A stretch of 64,000 nt of DNA from Entophlyctis helioformis (taxonomy: Eukaryota > Chytridiomycota > Chytridiomycetes > Chytridiales > Chytriomycetaceae): the NCBI GenBank assembly GCA_025526915.1, contig JAHLKH010000034.1, positions 119,005 to 183,004 on the forward strand, in the 5' to 3' direction. The first letter of the stretch is position 1. Every line of letters begins with the position of its first letter. The notes beneath the pieces were generated by a model. The model searched no databases. It was not told where the DNA came from and saw only the letters and a program-made list of their open reading frames with translations. This document shows, piece by piece, positions 1-16,140 of this stretch. The position numbers and the translations under genes were made by a program.

Positions 1-2420
1 ACTCTCGTCTGCGAGCCGAGCTGGTATCCGCCAGTCGGTACACGTTGGTGATGTCCTGAATCGTGCTGCAGGCGTGCGATGCAGACGTGTCGAGATTTGG
101 TGCCGACTGAGAAGGCGAGAGGATGTTGGCGAGTGAGCCTTGTGGCGACATGACGTTGATGTGTGTTGGGTTGGGCGACACCATGGGCGACGTGACGTTG
201 GCAGATGTCGCGCGGGGCTGTCCGCCAAACGCATACAGAGGCGTGAGGGCGGGGAGACTGCCTGAAGCACTGGTGATGTTCTGGTGCTGCTCGTTGCTGG
301 TGCCACGAAAGTCGCGCAGACACCAAGTGTTGGCGAAAACGCTCGGCAATATCGTGTCGACCACTTTGGAGCAAAGCAGCAGCCTTGATCGCCGCAGCTC
401 CGATGGATGAACAACTGTGCCCTGCGCAACGTCGCTAAGCTGTGATGCAACTGTCTGGTAAACAAACGGAAGATGGATGCGCTGGGTCTCGTCATCAGCA
501 AACTTGAAGTGCTCGAGGGTGAAAAGGACGAGATCGACGTCTCCGGCAGCAGCTGCATCTGCATCTTGACTTGGACCGCCGCTGTGGGACCGCACAAGCA
601 GCAAGTGCAGCTGCTTCCAGATAAAGAAGGCGTCCAGATTGTCAAAGAGCATCGTTGCGACCGGCAGAAGCTCGGACATGAGCTGCGGGGACTGTGTGCA
701 CTTGAGCTTCAGCGACCGCAGGATACCGATAAAGACGGCGTCCACGATAACGGGTCCTAGCTCGGGCTTGTCGAGTAGCGAGATCAAAATCTTGTACGGC
801 CGAGCCAAGTCTGATGCCGGCAACGACGGATCGTGTGGCGCATCAAACATGAGCTTGATCGCCAGAGTGACGCTGGCGATGTTGGCGGCTGGCTGATCGC
901 CTGCCGAAAGTGCCGTTCCGGAGCCAAGAATCCAAGCGTACAGCCGCCTGTTGAGGGACATGTCGCGACGCAGCAGCACTCCCATGGCACCGCTGATGAC
1001 CATGTTAAGGTCGCGCTCGTTGAATAGTCTGTTCAATGGCATTCGTGGGTGAGTTGCATTGGCATTCAGAGCGAGCACAACGGCCAGCGACATACGTGCT
1101 GCTGAGCGGAAACTGCGTGACAAGGAGTTCGAGTGCGCCGCGCTGTACGAGAGCAGCCTTGTCGGTGAGAAGCGATGTGATGGCACGCGCAAGCAGCTCT
1201 GGATGGTTTCCGATAAGGGATGCCTTGTCTTCAGGCCCGTTGAGTCGTGGCAGCCTACGCAGCAGATAGTGCACACAGGCTTGGCGCTGGTGGGGCGATG
1301 AGCAAATGGCCAGCCAGAGCGCGTGAAAGAAGAAGGGGTGCTCGACGGCGTGCGATGTGGCATCCAGAATCGAGAGTGCCTGTATGAATGCAAGAGTGTC
1401 AGGTCGCGTCGCTCTATGCATGGCACGGTTGTGGTCTGCACCTTTTCAAAAAAGTCGTTTCCTTCTTCGTCCAGCACTGGCAAGATGGCAAGAACAAAGC
1501 CCTTGATGCTTGGCCGCAGTCGGATGCCCAGGGGCAGATAGTGCTTTTCATACAGTGACAGCAAGCTAGGCTGCATGGTCGTGATCGTCAGATGGCATGC
1601 TCGATTGGCCGAGAACTGCGAGCAAGGAGGCATGCTTACCTTGACCGACATGGCGGCATGGGCACTGAACGGGAAAAGCCCAAACGACCATAGCGGCAGA
1701 TCTTCGGCCAGCTGTGTCTTCTACTCGATCACGCAGTAGTCAGAGGCAGTGGTGAGGCGGCATGGTGCGGCTCAGGTGGACGCGGAAACATACTCCTGCG
1801 GCCTGGAAGATGAGGCTGTATACTTCGAGCGCCTTGGTGTGAACGCCAGCAGGAAGTGCCGGATTGAGGCACTGAGCGAGCCGCTTGGACAGGACGAGCT
1901 TCTTTGGCACAATCGTAAACTGCGGGTGCAGCTGGAAGATCTGTCGTGGCGGAAGGGACGGCGAGTGAGCGTGGGAGTTGTGACCGCATGCAGGTGCAGC
2001 AGATCCGTTCCAGATCCGTGGTTGGAACGGCACCTTTGCAAGCCGGGTCAAGAAGCCAATGACATCGGCCCACTCGCTGACCGAGTCGAACGACTGCAGC
2101 GCTCTGTCTATCGCCGTGCTGAACTTTTTGAACTCTGGATCCTTGCGCAGATCTGGCAGCGGGCACGCAGGTCAGTTTGGTTGTGGCTGCGTGGGAGTCT
2201 TGAGCGCCATGCCGCAGCAGCAGCATCCGCGGCGAGATGGAGCCACAGCAGCCGCAGAGGATGAACGGCGGTCGGAAGAGCGCACGCGCTGCTGCACACT
2301 CTCCGACGGCGGCCACGCAGCGGTGACCACACGGCGCACATGCAGCGCACGCCAGACGCACGCACGCACGCACGCACCCTCGTAGTCAGCGCCAGCGACC
2401 GACGCCCGGGCTTCCTCCAT
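1..2420 (-). CDS. DOP1: DOP1/Dopey family protein, 3' end outside window
   Basis: Dopey proteins are large Golgi/endosome peripheral proteins that act with the flippase Neo1/ATP9 and Mon2 in membrane traffic. Exon 1 (2420-2378, starting MEEARASVAG) splices at a GTGCGT donor onto an exon reading LRKDPEFKKFSTAIDRALQS. This is the family N-terminal signature, followed by SEWADVIGFLTRLAK. After a 93-bp intron (2033-1941) comes VPKKLVLSKRLAQCLNPALP and GVHTKALEVYSLIFQ, then a GTATGT donor at 1793. Later exons give LPLWSFGLFPFSAHAAMSVK, LYEKHYLPLGIRLRPSIKGF, FFFHALWLAICSSPHQRQ and, near 960, DMSLNRRLYAWILG. All are recognisable Dopey N-domain blocks in the right order. Roughly the first 650 residues are present and the reading frame runs off the left edge. 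The start codon lies only 20 bp from the divergent RMD1 start. Family assignment is firm; exact exon borders in 1-1000 were not resolved. Confidence 0.9.
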
Positions 2421-2440
2421 TGCGTGGAATCACCAACGAG

Positions 2441-4909
2441 ATGTCAAAGACGAATTCGCGGCGTTCGCGGGCAGACGTCGAAGCTCTCGAGCCGCTGCTG
2501 CCGGTCGTGCAGACGCAGAGCTCGCACGGCTACAGCAGCGGCAATGCAGCGGTGTATGGCACGGCAGCACCAGGCACAGCAGCAGGCGCTGGCAGCACGA
2601 GCGCAACCAGCGCAGGCAGTCTCACAGGCGGCCCAACCTCGGCACCGAGCGTCCAGCAGACCGTGGCCTACACGGGGCCGTCTACCGGCGTTGGCGGTGT
2701 GGGAGCGAATGCGGCGCAGGGACCGGGCCAGCCTATGAATGCGGCCGCCCTGGCTGCGATGGCAGCGGCCGCCGCAGCCGCTGGAGGCAAGCCGGCCGTG
2801 CAGCGCATGCCCAAGCGGTGAGTCTGCAATGGCCTGTGGTGGTCGCAGCAGGATGCAGATCTGCATCGCCAATGCTGCTCCACCCTCGTCAGCTCTTGCA
2901 GCCAGCAACGAACAGCCAACAACGAGCAGCGACTGACGGCCAGACCATGATGCGCTCGCACGGACAGAACCACCAAGACGTCGCAGAAGCTGACGCTGTT
3001 CCCCGAGGACATGCCGGGCGCCGTGCAGGCGAGCGACTTTGACGCGCTCGACGACCGCGACGAGATCCCGCAGCTGCCGCACGTGGCGGCCAAGACGCAG
3101 AAGGAGCGGCTGCTGACCAAGATGGAGCGCAAGTGGTTACCGCGCGTGACGGCCTTTTGCACAGCCGGGTGGGTTGGGATCGTTGTGGAGGCGGTTGACT
3201 GCTTGATTGTCTTCCACACGGATCTGCAAGGGATTGACATGCTCTGGCCACGCGTCTGGTACTTGCCCTGGCACTCGACCAGGTCGTACAAGATGGACGC
3301 GCTCATGGAGCACCTCAAGCGCCACTCTGCCACGTACCAGACATCGCCCAAACGCTTCGACGAAGGTGAATGCGCAGTTGATGAGTGGATGGATTGCATG
3401 GATGAGCCTGTCCACTCCAGATGCAGCCACGCCCGAATGCACTGACACGCCGCGCCACCACTGCCAGTCATCTACACGCCGTTCAACTTTGGCGCTGCTG
3501 CCGCTGCCGCTGCCGACGGCGCACCCATCAAGCGGCGGCCGGGCGATCTTATGCACGTTGTCAACGAGCCGCAGCCAGCACCCGTCGATGGCAGCCGTCT
3601 GCTGCAGTCGATCGTGGACGAGGCAGACTCGTTCTTTGACCAGAACATTGACGCTGCCGGCAAGAGCATCCCGGGAAACATTCCCAACGAGAGCTTAGCC
3701 AAGCGCATTGCACCGACGGGCGAGATCTTGTACTTTGACTATGGCGTCGTCGTCATGTGGGGTCTGACGCAGCTGGAAGAACACTGGATTCTGGACGATC
3801 TGGAAAAGTTTGAAGAGGAGCGACTGGGTGAGATGGCGCACGTCGATTGCTGGTGTTTGTGTGTGTGTGTCGGTGTGCACATTGGCGCATGCGATTGACG
3901 TCCTTGCCTGCACCGTATCCCATCCAGAGCCCGACGACATTGAGACGGAGCAGTTCCACTTTCACTACCACGGTGAGTACAACTGCTGTGCCTCCATCGT
4001 GCAGATGCTTGTCGTGCTGACCATGATCGGATTGCCTCGCTCCTGCTTCCAGCGTTCTTCCAGCCACGCATCTACAACGACATCATCACGCTCAGAAATC
4101 CTGCCAACTACATGCTCAAGATCACCATCTCGCATGCTGTCGCCCAGTCGGTCAAGCTCACGCTCTTTGAGGGTCTGATCGAAGAGACGATCGAAAGCAC
4201 CAAGCATGTGCCGCAGATCATGGCCGAGCAAGGCAAGATCCACATGTCCAGACAGGCCATCAACAAGAAGATCGGGCAGCTATTTATCATGCGTATCAAC
4301 GTCAACCTCGTCTCCAATGTGCTTGGTAGGCCACTGCTTCGTTGCATGTCGTGCGTGGGCTGCTGCTGTTAGCGGCTGACGGCTGTCCTGATCTCGCCAT
4401 GCATGACAGACACGCCTGAGATCTTCTGGAGTGAGCCTGCTTTAGAGCCGCTCTACATGGCCATTCGAGGATACCTGGAGATTTCACAACGGTGCGCAGG
4501 ATGGACGTGTGGCAATGACTGGCTGGCTGGCTGTGTGTGTGCTGACGGGTTATGCTTGCCAGTGTCGAGCTTCTCAATCAGCGTGTGGCTGTCATTTCGG
4601 ACTTGCTGGACATGCTCAAGGAGCACCTCAACAGCTCTCATGGCGAGCAGCTGGAATGGATTGTGATTATCCTGATTGGTGGGTGAAGTTTGCCTGTCTT
4701 CCCTGTCTGTCTGCCTGTCTGTCTGCCTGCCTTCCTGTCTGCTTGCATGGCCTTGCAAACACGCTGACACGTTGACGCCGCACGCCACTCGCCACTCAAA
4801 CGCGAACGCGCCACCAATGACTGAATGGCGCCGACAGCATTCGAGATTGTCATTGGCATCGTCACGATCACAGTCGACCTGTCGTCGTACTTCAAGCAGC
4901 AGAAATGAA
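2441..4909 (+). CDS. RMD1: RMD1/DUF155 family protein (RMD1/YagE-like)
   Basis: Members of this family (yeast RMD1/RMD8, human RMND1) are membrane-anchored; the mitochondrial forms support translation in the organelle. Nine exons keep phase: 2441-2817, 2968-3168, 3283-3365, 3468-3827, 3928-3972, 4053-4325, 4410-4491, 4563-4678, 4838-4909. Diagnostic blocks are RTTKTSQKLTLFPEDM, KWLPRVTAFCTAGSYKMDAL, EILYFDYGVVVMWGLTQLEE, ITISHAVAQSVKLTLFEGLI, KKIGQLFIMRINVNLVSNVL, FWSEPALEPLYMAIRGYLEI and HGEQLEWIVIILI. The terminal AFEIVIGIVTITVDL is the usual C-terminal hydrophobic helix. The first ~100 residues are a low-complexity Gly/Ala/Thr leader without conservation, so a later Met (2735) is a possible alternative start. 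It is divergently paired with DOP1 at very short distance. Confidence 0.9.
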
Positions 4910-5053
4910 CATGTAGCACTTTGGCACCTGTCAGCCTGCACTTTTCTTAAAAGCGCCAGCGTCTCCCCCCGTGTCTTGGCTGCCATCCAGCGCACACACA
5001 CGCAGCACACAGCCAGCCACAACAAAACACCTCATCCGCGCAACCTCATCAAC

Positions 5054-5659
5054 ATGTCCACCAAGTCAATGCGCCTCGCCCTCAAGATCAAGCTTCCTCA
5101 TGCCCTCTCGTCTGCCATCGGCACAACCACCGCGTCCACCGCGACGACCGTCAGACTGGCCGCGTCCAAGGCTGCTCTGAAAGCCCTTTCGTGCGAGCCA
5201 TCCGCCCCCGTCCGTCTGACCTGCCGCCTGCGCATCCGCGACGCCACAACATCGGCCACCGCCTCGGCCTCATCCACCTTCACAACCACTGCTCATCTCA
5301 AGCCAGCCAGCAAGTCTGCCAAGTCTGCCAAGCCGACACCGACACCGACACCGGCACCGGCCATCGCCCCTTCAGCAAGATCCGTTGTCAAGACTCAACG
5401 GACAGGCACAAACCGACTTGGCAATGTCTGGTCATCGTACCGCACCGGCAACTACCATTACACCAACAGCGATGGATCCGTCTACCATGGCCTCCCGTGC
5501 GACACGGGTCTGTACTGGCCGCCGGTCCGTCACGCCGGTCGGCGGTCGCGTGCACACACGCACGGCATTCCGCCCGTGACATGGCCGTGCTCGGCTGCTG
5601 CTGGCGCTGTCGGCGGCCGTGCACCCCTCGTTCTCGCTCCTCGGTCTCGTCGCGACTGA
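5054..5659 (+). CDS. Small hypothetical protein with Tyr/Gly/Asn motif
   Basis: This is an uninterrupted 201-codon frame beginning MSTKSMRLALKIKLPHALSS. The first half is rich in Ser, Thr, Ala and Lys, and codes a Pro-Thr run from a CCGACA-type repeat near 5335-5365. The only part that looks conserved is GNVWSSYRTGNYHYTNSDGS followed by VYHG, reminiscent of small Tyr/Asn/Gly-rich eukaryotic proteins with DGS-Y repeats. The basic N terminus could be a targeting peptide, but that is inference. The last ~40 codons are compositionally poor and could be intron or UTR read-through. An AATAAA polyadenylation-type signal lies at 5707-5712, about 50 bp downstream, which supports a plus-strand transcript ending here. 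The family is not recognised. Confidence 0.5.
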   Translation: MSTKSMRLALKIKLPHALSSAIGTTTASTATTVRLAASKAALKALSCEPSAPVRLTCRLRIRDATTSATASASSTFTTTAHLKPASKSAKSAKPTPTPTPAPAIAPSARSVVKTQRTGTNRLGNVWSSYRTGNYHYTNSDGSVYHGLPCDTGLYWPPVRHAGRRSRAHTHGIPPVTWPCSAAAGAVGGRAPLVLAPRSRRD

Positions 5660-5881
5660 TCGATGCATGGATGCATGGCTGCATGGATGGATGGTTGGCT
5701 GCATGGAATAAAGCACGGCGTAGATATCATATCTGTATGTGATGGCTGGGTTCATTGCGAGAGAGCAAGAGAGCAGAGTGGCAGGATCAGGGTTGGCTAG
5801 CAAAGAACGCTTGTATGGATTGGATGTGCTCGAATGCCAGGTTATGTGCCGGATGCGTTGAGCGCTGTTCATGCGCGTCAG

Positions 5882-9947
<4,066 letters not shown>

Positions 9948-10048
9948 TGGCCTAGTCGTTCTCGAGTTGTTCTCGAGTTGGCCGAGTTGTCGAGTCGTTG
10001 TGATCGTTCCAATGAAATCGGCTTGGCGCCACATTCAGCAACCAAACC

Positions 10049-11663
10049 ATGTCGTTCATGAACTGTGAGTGGACACACGCAGACGTTGGCACAGACAGAC
10101 CACGCAGGCAGGCTGGCAGGCTGGCTGACACAACCACACACCAACACACTCACCAACACACTCACACATTCCTGCACGCAGCATTCGCCTCGCTGGCGTC
10201 GTCGCTCGGCACCAAGATCAGCAGCACCATCAGCGAGGCCAACGCCTCGTTCGAGTCGCAGCAGGCCCAGTACCTCAAAGAGCGCAAGGAAAAGGACGGC
10301 GGCGACTTTGCCGAGACGCCGGCCGAGGCGCTCATTGTCTCTGTGCCGTCCGTGGTGCTCCCGCCGCAGCTCGGCCAGCAGCTGTCGTCCAAGGCCAGCT
10401 CGATGTTCCTGTCGCTCAAAGAGTCGATTGGCGATGTGGTCAACGGCCCGCCGGCCAAGACGGACGTGCTGTTCGAGGCGGGCAGCGGTGCTGGCGGCGG
10501 CGGCGGCGGCGGCGATGCTGCTGTCGAGGATGCGGTGGCCGACACGGCGGCAGCACCGGGCGAGCGGCTGCCTGACGAGCAGACCAAGGATCCGCTGGCC
10601 AATCTGTTCCGCGGATGGAGTCTTGGATCGGTCGGCAGCGGGCTGACTGCTGCCGTCAGCACGGTCATTGCTGCGGCACCTGCCGCTGGCCGTGGTGGCA
10701 GCGGCAGTGCGTCGCCGAAGCGGGGCGATCTGGACGACGCGGCCAACGATCCGTGGTACGGCGTTCCTGATGCACACAGCCTCCGCGAGCAGATCATGCA
10801 GCTGTCCAAGGTGTGTGCTGCGGCGTCGATGGGCTGGCATTTGGTGCTGACAGACTGATCGCTGTGTGCAGGACATGCGCAACTTTACGACGGCGCCGCC
10901 CGAGGGCACGGACTTTGTGTTCCAGCTGAGCGAGTACCACAAGACTGCCCTTGTAAGTGGCTGCGGCTTTGTAATGCGCGGGGAGCCACGCATTCACGCA
11001 TGCTTGCTGTTGTGGCGCCAGAGACTGCTCAAGGTGGATCCCGATCTGCAAAAGATGCGGTTTGAGCTGGTGCCCAAGCGGTGAGTGTCGCCATGTGTCG
11101 CGCAGAAGCCACGAGCGCAGTGCTGACGCGGGGCGAGCAGGATCAAGGACGATGAGTTTTGGCGCAACTACTTTTACCGGGTGCGCATGCTGCAGCAGCA
11201 GGCGATGCTCTCTGCAGCCATCAGCCCATCGTCAGTCATGTCGGCCATGCCCGAGAGCCTGCCGGTGGATGGCGATGCCACGCCCACACAGACCGCGCCG
11301 CGCGCTGCTGCCGGCCAGGACGCGGCACACAAGTCGCGCTCGGCATCAGCATCAGCATCAGCATCCAGCATCTGCATCAGCATCAACCGAGACAGCGGCG
11401 GCCGTTGGACTGGCGTTGTTGCCGACCAGACGGCAGGGATCGCAGGGGCAGCAGGGGCAGTGGATGAGCGCCAGGGCAGGGGTGCGGCAGCGGACAAGGG
11501 CAAGAAGAGCAGCGGCGCAGGCGGGTTTGCGAGCGATCTGGACAGCCTGGGCGACGACGAGGAGCTTGCCGAGCACGGCTACGCGAGCGACTGGGAGACG
11601 CAGCTGCAGGCCGAGCTGGGCGATCTGGACAGCGACGACGACGCGACGGCAAATGAGCTGTAG
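10049..11663 (+). CDS. BSD-domain protein (SYAP1/DOS2-like)
   Basis: Five exons: 10049-10064 (MSFMN), ~10191-10810, ~10872-10951, ~11022-11080 and ~11143-11663. Exon 2 opens SFASLASSLGTKISSTISEA, an amphipathic N-terminal region followed by low-complexity Gly/Ala segments (a GGC tract near 10495-10512). The BSD domain spans exons 3-5: DMRNFTTAPPEGTDFVFQLS, then KVDPDLQKMRFELVPKRIKD, then EFWRNYFYRVRMLQQQA, with the conserved Phe-Trp pair. The C terminus is acidic (EELAEHGYASDWETQLQAEL). The arrangement resembles synapse-associated protein 1 and yeast Dos2, whose roles are poorly defined (TOR/Akt signalling for SYAP1, silencing-linked for Dos2). It lies 101 bp downstream of MSI1 on the same strand. 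Confidence 0.85.
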
Positions 11664-12163
11664 AAGAGCGACCCACAAGCGACCCACACGCTGTAAAAGA
11701 GCATGAACCGCTTCCAATGAACTGCAGATGAGCGACTTGCAGCGCGAGTGCGACGCTGGAGTTGGCGCGCATCTGGACGGCGCATGGCTGCTGCTGCTGG
11801 CTGTCTGCTGCGTCTGCTGCTGCGTCGGTTGCTTGTGCTGCGTCTGCAGCGATGCACGCCGCACGGCATCGCCTGCGTGCACGCATGGTGGCCCCGCACA
11901 CACGCACGCACGGCGGCACACGCACACGCACACGCACACGCAGACGGCAGCCGCACACCCGCGGGCATCCACGGGCCCGCAGCCGCACAGGCCCCAAATG
12001 GCCGCCGCTGCGGATTTGCGCCGTTCCCCGCAAGTGCAAGATCAGCTGCGAGCCGCCTCGGTCACCACCACCACCCCACAACCACAGCCAGCAGGCGACC
12101 TTCTCGACGGCCTCGCACAACCACAACCACAACCACTCCTACAACCACCCCGCCCCACGCGCC
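11664..12163. other. Spacer with CACACG microsatellite
   Basis: About 500 bp between the BSD gene and the C1-THF synthase. It contains a CACACGCACACG tract near 11906-11942 and Cys/His/Arg-rich frames typical of chance translation. Presumably the 3' end of one gene and the promoter and 5' UTR of the next. No further gene seen. Confidence 0.4.
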
Positions 12164-15100
12164 ATGCCCGCCTCGCTCATTGACGGCAAGGCCATTGCCG
12201 AGTGCGTCTGTTACGCTGCCTGCTGGTGCTGGCTGCTGCCCGTTGCTCTGTCGCCGCTTACATAATTCCATGTACCATGCCGGAACGGGCTGGACGCCTC
12301 GCTGCTCGCCCCGCTGCTCGCCGGCCAGGTCGATCCGCTCGGATCTGCACAACGAGGTTGCCGACCTCAAGGCCAACTACAACGGCTTCACGCCCCACCT
12401 CGCCATTGTGCAGGTCGGCGCCCGCGAGGACTCGTCGCTCTACGTCCGCATGAAGGAGCAGGCCGCTCTCAAGGTGCGCTTCTCGCCCGCTGCCGTGTCA
12501 CGGCGTGTCATGTGCATCGCTGTGCCCTCTGACCATTTTCACCGCTTTGTGTGATGTCTGCAGGCCGGCATCAAGATCACCATCCAGAAGGAGGCCGGCA
12601 CCATGCCGCAGGCCTTGGTAAGCATGCCGTCTGTGCGTGTCTGCATGCCGGTGCAGGGCTGCCACGCTGACACGATCCCTCCTCCGTTCAACAGCTGCTC
12701 GACCTGATCCAGAGCCTCAACGACGACCCGGCCGTGCACGGCATTCTTGTCCAGCTGCCTCTGCCTGCCCACATTGACGAAAAGGCCGTCACCGAACACA
12801 TTGATCCCCGCAAGGACGTTGACGGGTATGTCTCCACTCTGCGCGCTGCTGCGTCCATCGGATGCTGACCACCGCCCCTGCACCGCGGCAGATTCCACTC
12901 GAGCAACATTGGCCAGCTCGCCAAAAAGGACACCGAGCCCTACTTTGTGCCCTGCACGCCAAAGGGCGTCATCGAGCTGCTCGAGCGCACCAACGTCAAG
13001 ATCAGCGGCAAGCGCGCCGTCGTCGTTGGCCGCAGCAACATTGTCGTACGTCTCTTGCCTTGACCCACTCTGATCCATTTATCCCTGCTAAAAGGGCATG
13101 CCACTCAATCTGCATCTGGTGTCGATGGTGCACAGGGCATGCCTGTCGCGCACCTGCTGCAGAGACTTGACGCCACGGTCAGCGTGTGCCATTCGAGAAC
13201 CGAAAACATGGAGGAGATTGTCCGCACGGCCGACATCCTCGTCGCTGCCGTCGGTGTGCCCAACCTCATCAAGGGCTCCTGGCTCAAGCCTGGCGTCGTC
13301 GTCATTGACGTTGGCACCAACGCCGTCGAGGGTGCGTGGCATGCATCTTTTCAGTCCCGCCCATGCCCGTCTGCTGCTGACACGACTGCGCTTTTATACA
13401 GACGCGACCAAAAAGTCGGGCATGCGCTGGGTCGGCGACGTTGAGTTTGAGTCTGCGTCCCAGGTCGCTTCGGCCATCACGCCTGTGCCGGGCGGTGTCG
13501 GCCCAATGACCGTTGCCATGCTCATGTACAACACCGTTCTCTCGGCCAAGAAGTTCCTCCGTGGATACAAGGAGCCCGTGCACTACCTTGCGCTCGATCT
13601 CAAGCGTCCTGTCCCCAGGTAGGGCCTGCTGCTGGCTCTCCAGGCGTCTCTTGTGGATGGACATCTCCCCTGCTGACACGGCTTGAACGGCGGACAGCGA
13701 TATCGACATTGCCATGGCACAGAAGCCCAAGGCCGTGAGCCGCATCGCCTCTGAGCTCGGTCTCTTCTCTGGCGAGTACGAGCTGTACGGCAAGTACAAG
13801 GCCAAGGTGTCGCTCTCTGTCCTCGAGAGACTGGCACACAACCAGAACGGCAACTACGTTGTTGTCACCGGGTATGTCGGTTGTCGTTGTCCAGCCGCCG
13901 CTTGCACCGTCCATCTGACGCGCTCCTCGTTCTTGGCCAACCAGTATCACGCCCACCCCGCTTGGCGAGGGCAAGTCGACCACGACCATTGGTCTGTGCC
14001 AGGCTCTTGGCGCTGAGCTCAAGATCCCCGCGATCGCCTGTGTCCGCCAGCCGTCGCAGGGCCCCACGTTCGGCATCAAGGGCGGCGCTGCTGGCGGCGG
14101 CTACTCGCAGGTCATTCCCATGGACGAGTTTAACCTGCACTTGACGGGCGACATCCACGCCGTCACCGCAGCCAACAACCTGCTCGGTATGCCGTTGGAA
14201 TGTCTGGATCTGTCGCGTTGGCACACTTTGTATGCTGACATGGCTGCAATCGGACAGCCGCCGCCATTGACGCGCGCATCTTCCACGAGGCTACGCAGAG
14301 CGACCAGGCTCTCTTTGACCGTCTTGTGCCTGCCAAGAAGGGCGTCCGCACCTTCTCTCCCGTCATGCTCAGACGCCTGGCCAAGCTCGGCATCACCAAG
14401 ACCGAGCCCAACGACCTCACGCCAGAGGAGCGCTCGCGCTTCGCCCGTCTGGACATTGACGTAGACACCATCACGTGGCAGCGTGTTCTGGACACCAACG
14501 ACCGTTACTTGCGTCGCATCACGGTCGGCCAGGGACCGCAGGAGCAGGGCCGCACCCGCGAGACTGGCTTTGATATCGCTGTCGCCAGTGAGGTCATGGC
14601 CGTGCTTGCTCTCACCACCGACCTCCGTGACATGCGCGAGAGGTGCGCTGCCGATCCGTCTCGCGTTGTGCACTCGCCGATGGACATGAGCTGACTTTGG
14701 GCTGTTGACGATGGACAGACTCGGCAGGATGGTCGTTGCCAGCAACAAGAACGGCGAGCCCATCACGGCCGACGACATTGGTTGCGGCGGTGCACTCACT
14801 GTGCTCATGAAGGACGCCATCAAGCCCAACCTCATGCAGACCCTCGAGGTAGCATTTCACTGCTCTGGACTCGACTGCCGCGCACCATGCATGCTCATCA
14901 CGCTTGTCTGTCATCACAGGGCACTCCCGTGTTTGTGCACGCCGGCCCCTTTGCCAACATCGCGCACGGCAACTCGTCCATCCTCGCCGACCGCATTGCC
15001 CTCAAGCTCGTCGGCACGTCCAAGGGTCTCGATGGCGACGACACCCCTCGCGGCTTTGTCATCACCGAGGCCGGCTTCGGCGCCGACATTGGCATGGAAA

Positions 15101-15874
15101 AGTTCTTTGACATCAAGTGCCGCTACTCTGGCCTTGTGCCCAACGCCGTCGTCCTCGTCGCGACCATCAAGGCTCTCAAGATGCACGGCGGCGGCCCCGA
15201 AGTGGTGGCCGGCAAGCCCATCTCAGAGGTGTACCTCCAGGAGAACCTGGAGCTCCTCGACAAGGGCTGCGCCAACATGGTCAAGCACGTGCAGAACGCG
15301 CAAAAGTTTGGCGTGCCCGTCGTCGTGGCCGTCAACCGCTTCTCGTCCGACACGGACGCCGAGATTGACGTTGTCAAGCGCCACGCCAAGGCTGCCGGCG
15401 CGATTGCCGTCTCGTGCGACCACTGGGCCAACGGCGGCAAGGGAGCCGTCGAGCTGCCAAGGCGGTCGTCGACGCCTGCGCCTCGCACCGCCCGCAGGAC
15501 TTTAAGTTCCTGTACGACCTCGACCTGTCGATCGAGACAAGATTGCAAAGATTGCCCGCGAGATGTACGGTGCCGACGGCATCGAGCTGTCGGATGTCGC
15601 GCGCGCCAAGATCGACACCTACACCAAGCAGGGATTCGCTGGCCTGCCCATCTGCATGGCCAAGACGCACCTGAGCTTCTCGCACAACCCCAAACTCAAG
15701 GGCGTGCCCACTGGCTTCACCGTCCCCGTGCGCGATATCCGTGCCTCGGTCGGCGCTGGCTTCTTGTACCCGCTCCTGGGCGAGATGCAGACCATGCCCG
15801 GTCTGTCCACACGCCCGTGCTTCTATGACGTGGATGTCGACCCCGAGACTGGCCGTGTGCACGGTCTCTTCTGA
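12164..15874 (+). CDS. ADE3: Trifunctional C1-tetrahydrofolate synthase (apparent frameshifts)
   Basis: Methylene-THF dehydrogenase/cyclohydrolase fused to formyl-THF synthetase, the eukaryotic one-carbon enzyme. The N-domain shows [14 protein letters not shown] (the Y..K catalytic pair), [34 protein letters not shown] and [19 protein letters not shown]. The synthetase domain has the ATP loop [20 protein letters not shown], then [40 protein letters not shown] and, at the end, [20 protein letters not shown]. At least ten exons. No presequence is visible, so a cytosolic form is likely. Near 15455 the codons for VELAKAVV lack one G (GAGCTGCCAAGG) and near 15536 those for SIEDKIAKIA lack one G (ATCGAGACAAG). 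The downstream protein is nevertheless well conserved. The frame moves twice over about 80 bp, which looks like two consensus errors or a recently damaged allele. Confidence 0.92.
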
Positions 15875-15940
15875 TCTGTGCGTTTGCGCTGTGGTTTGTC
15901 CTTTGACGTTCAATAACACACGCTTTTCTGAAGGTTGCCA

Positions 15941-15941
15941 T

Positions 15942-16032
<91 letters not shown>
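15941..16032. repeat. (TG)n dinucleotide microsatellite
   Basis: About 92 bp of nearly pure TG repeat with one TTTG interruption, lying between the convergent stop codons of the C1-THF synthase and RSA4 genes. It can form Z-DNA and is expected to be length-variable. Confidence 0.95.
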
Positions 16033-16034
<2 letters not shown>

Positions 16035-16140
16035 GGTTTATTGCGCCAAGGGCCACACCTCCAACAGCAGTCTAATGTCTCCATCTGTGGACCGGCAGTG
16101 TGTCAGTGTGAGCCACATCGCATCGCCCCATCCAGACAAC

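Noticed and set aside
4676..5053. In-frame 5' extension of the small gene at 5054
   Set aside because: It overlaps the RMD1 last intron and exon; composition (Leu/Ser/Cys runs from CTGT repeats) is that of non-coding sequence.
15943..16034. Val-Cys repeat frames between C1-THF synthase and RSA4
   Set aside because: Pure translation of the TG microsatellite.
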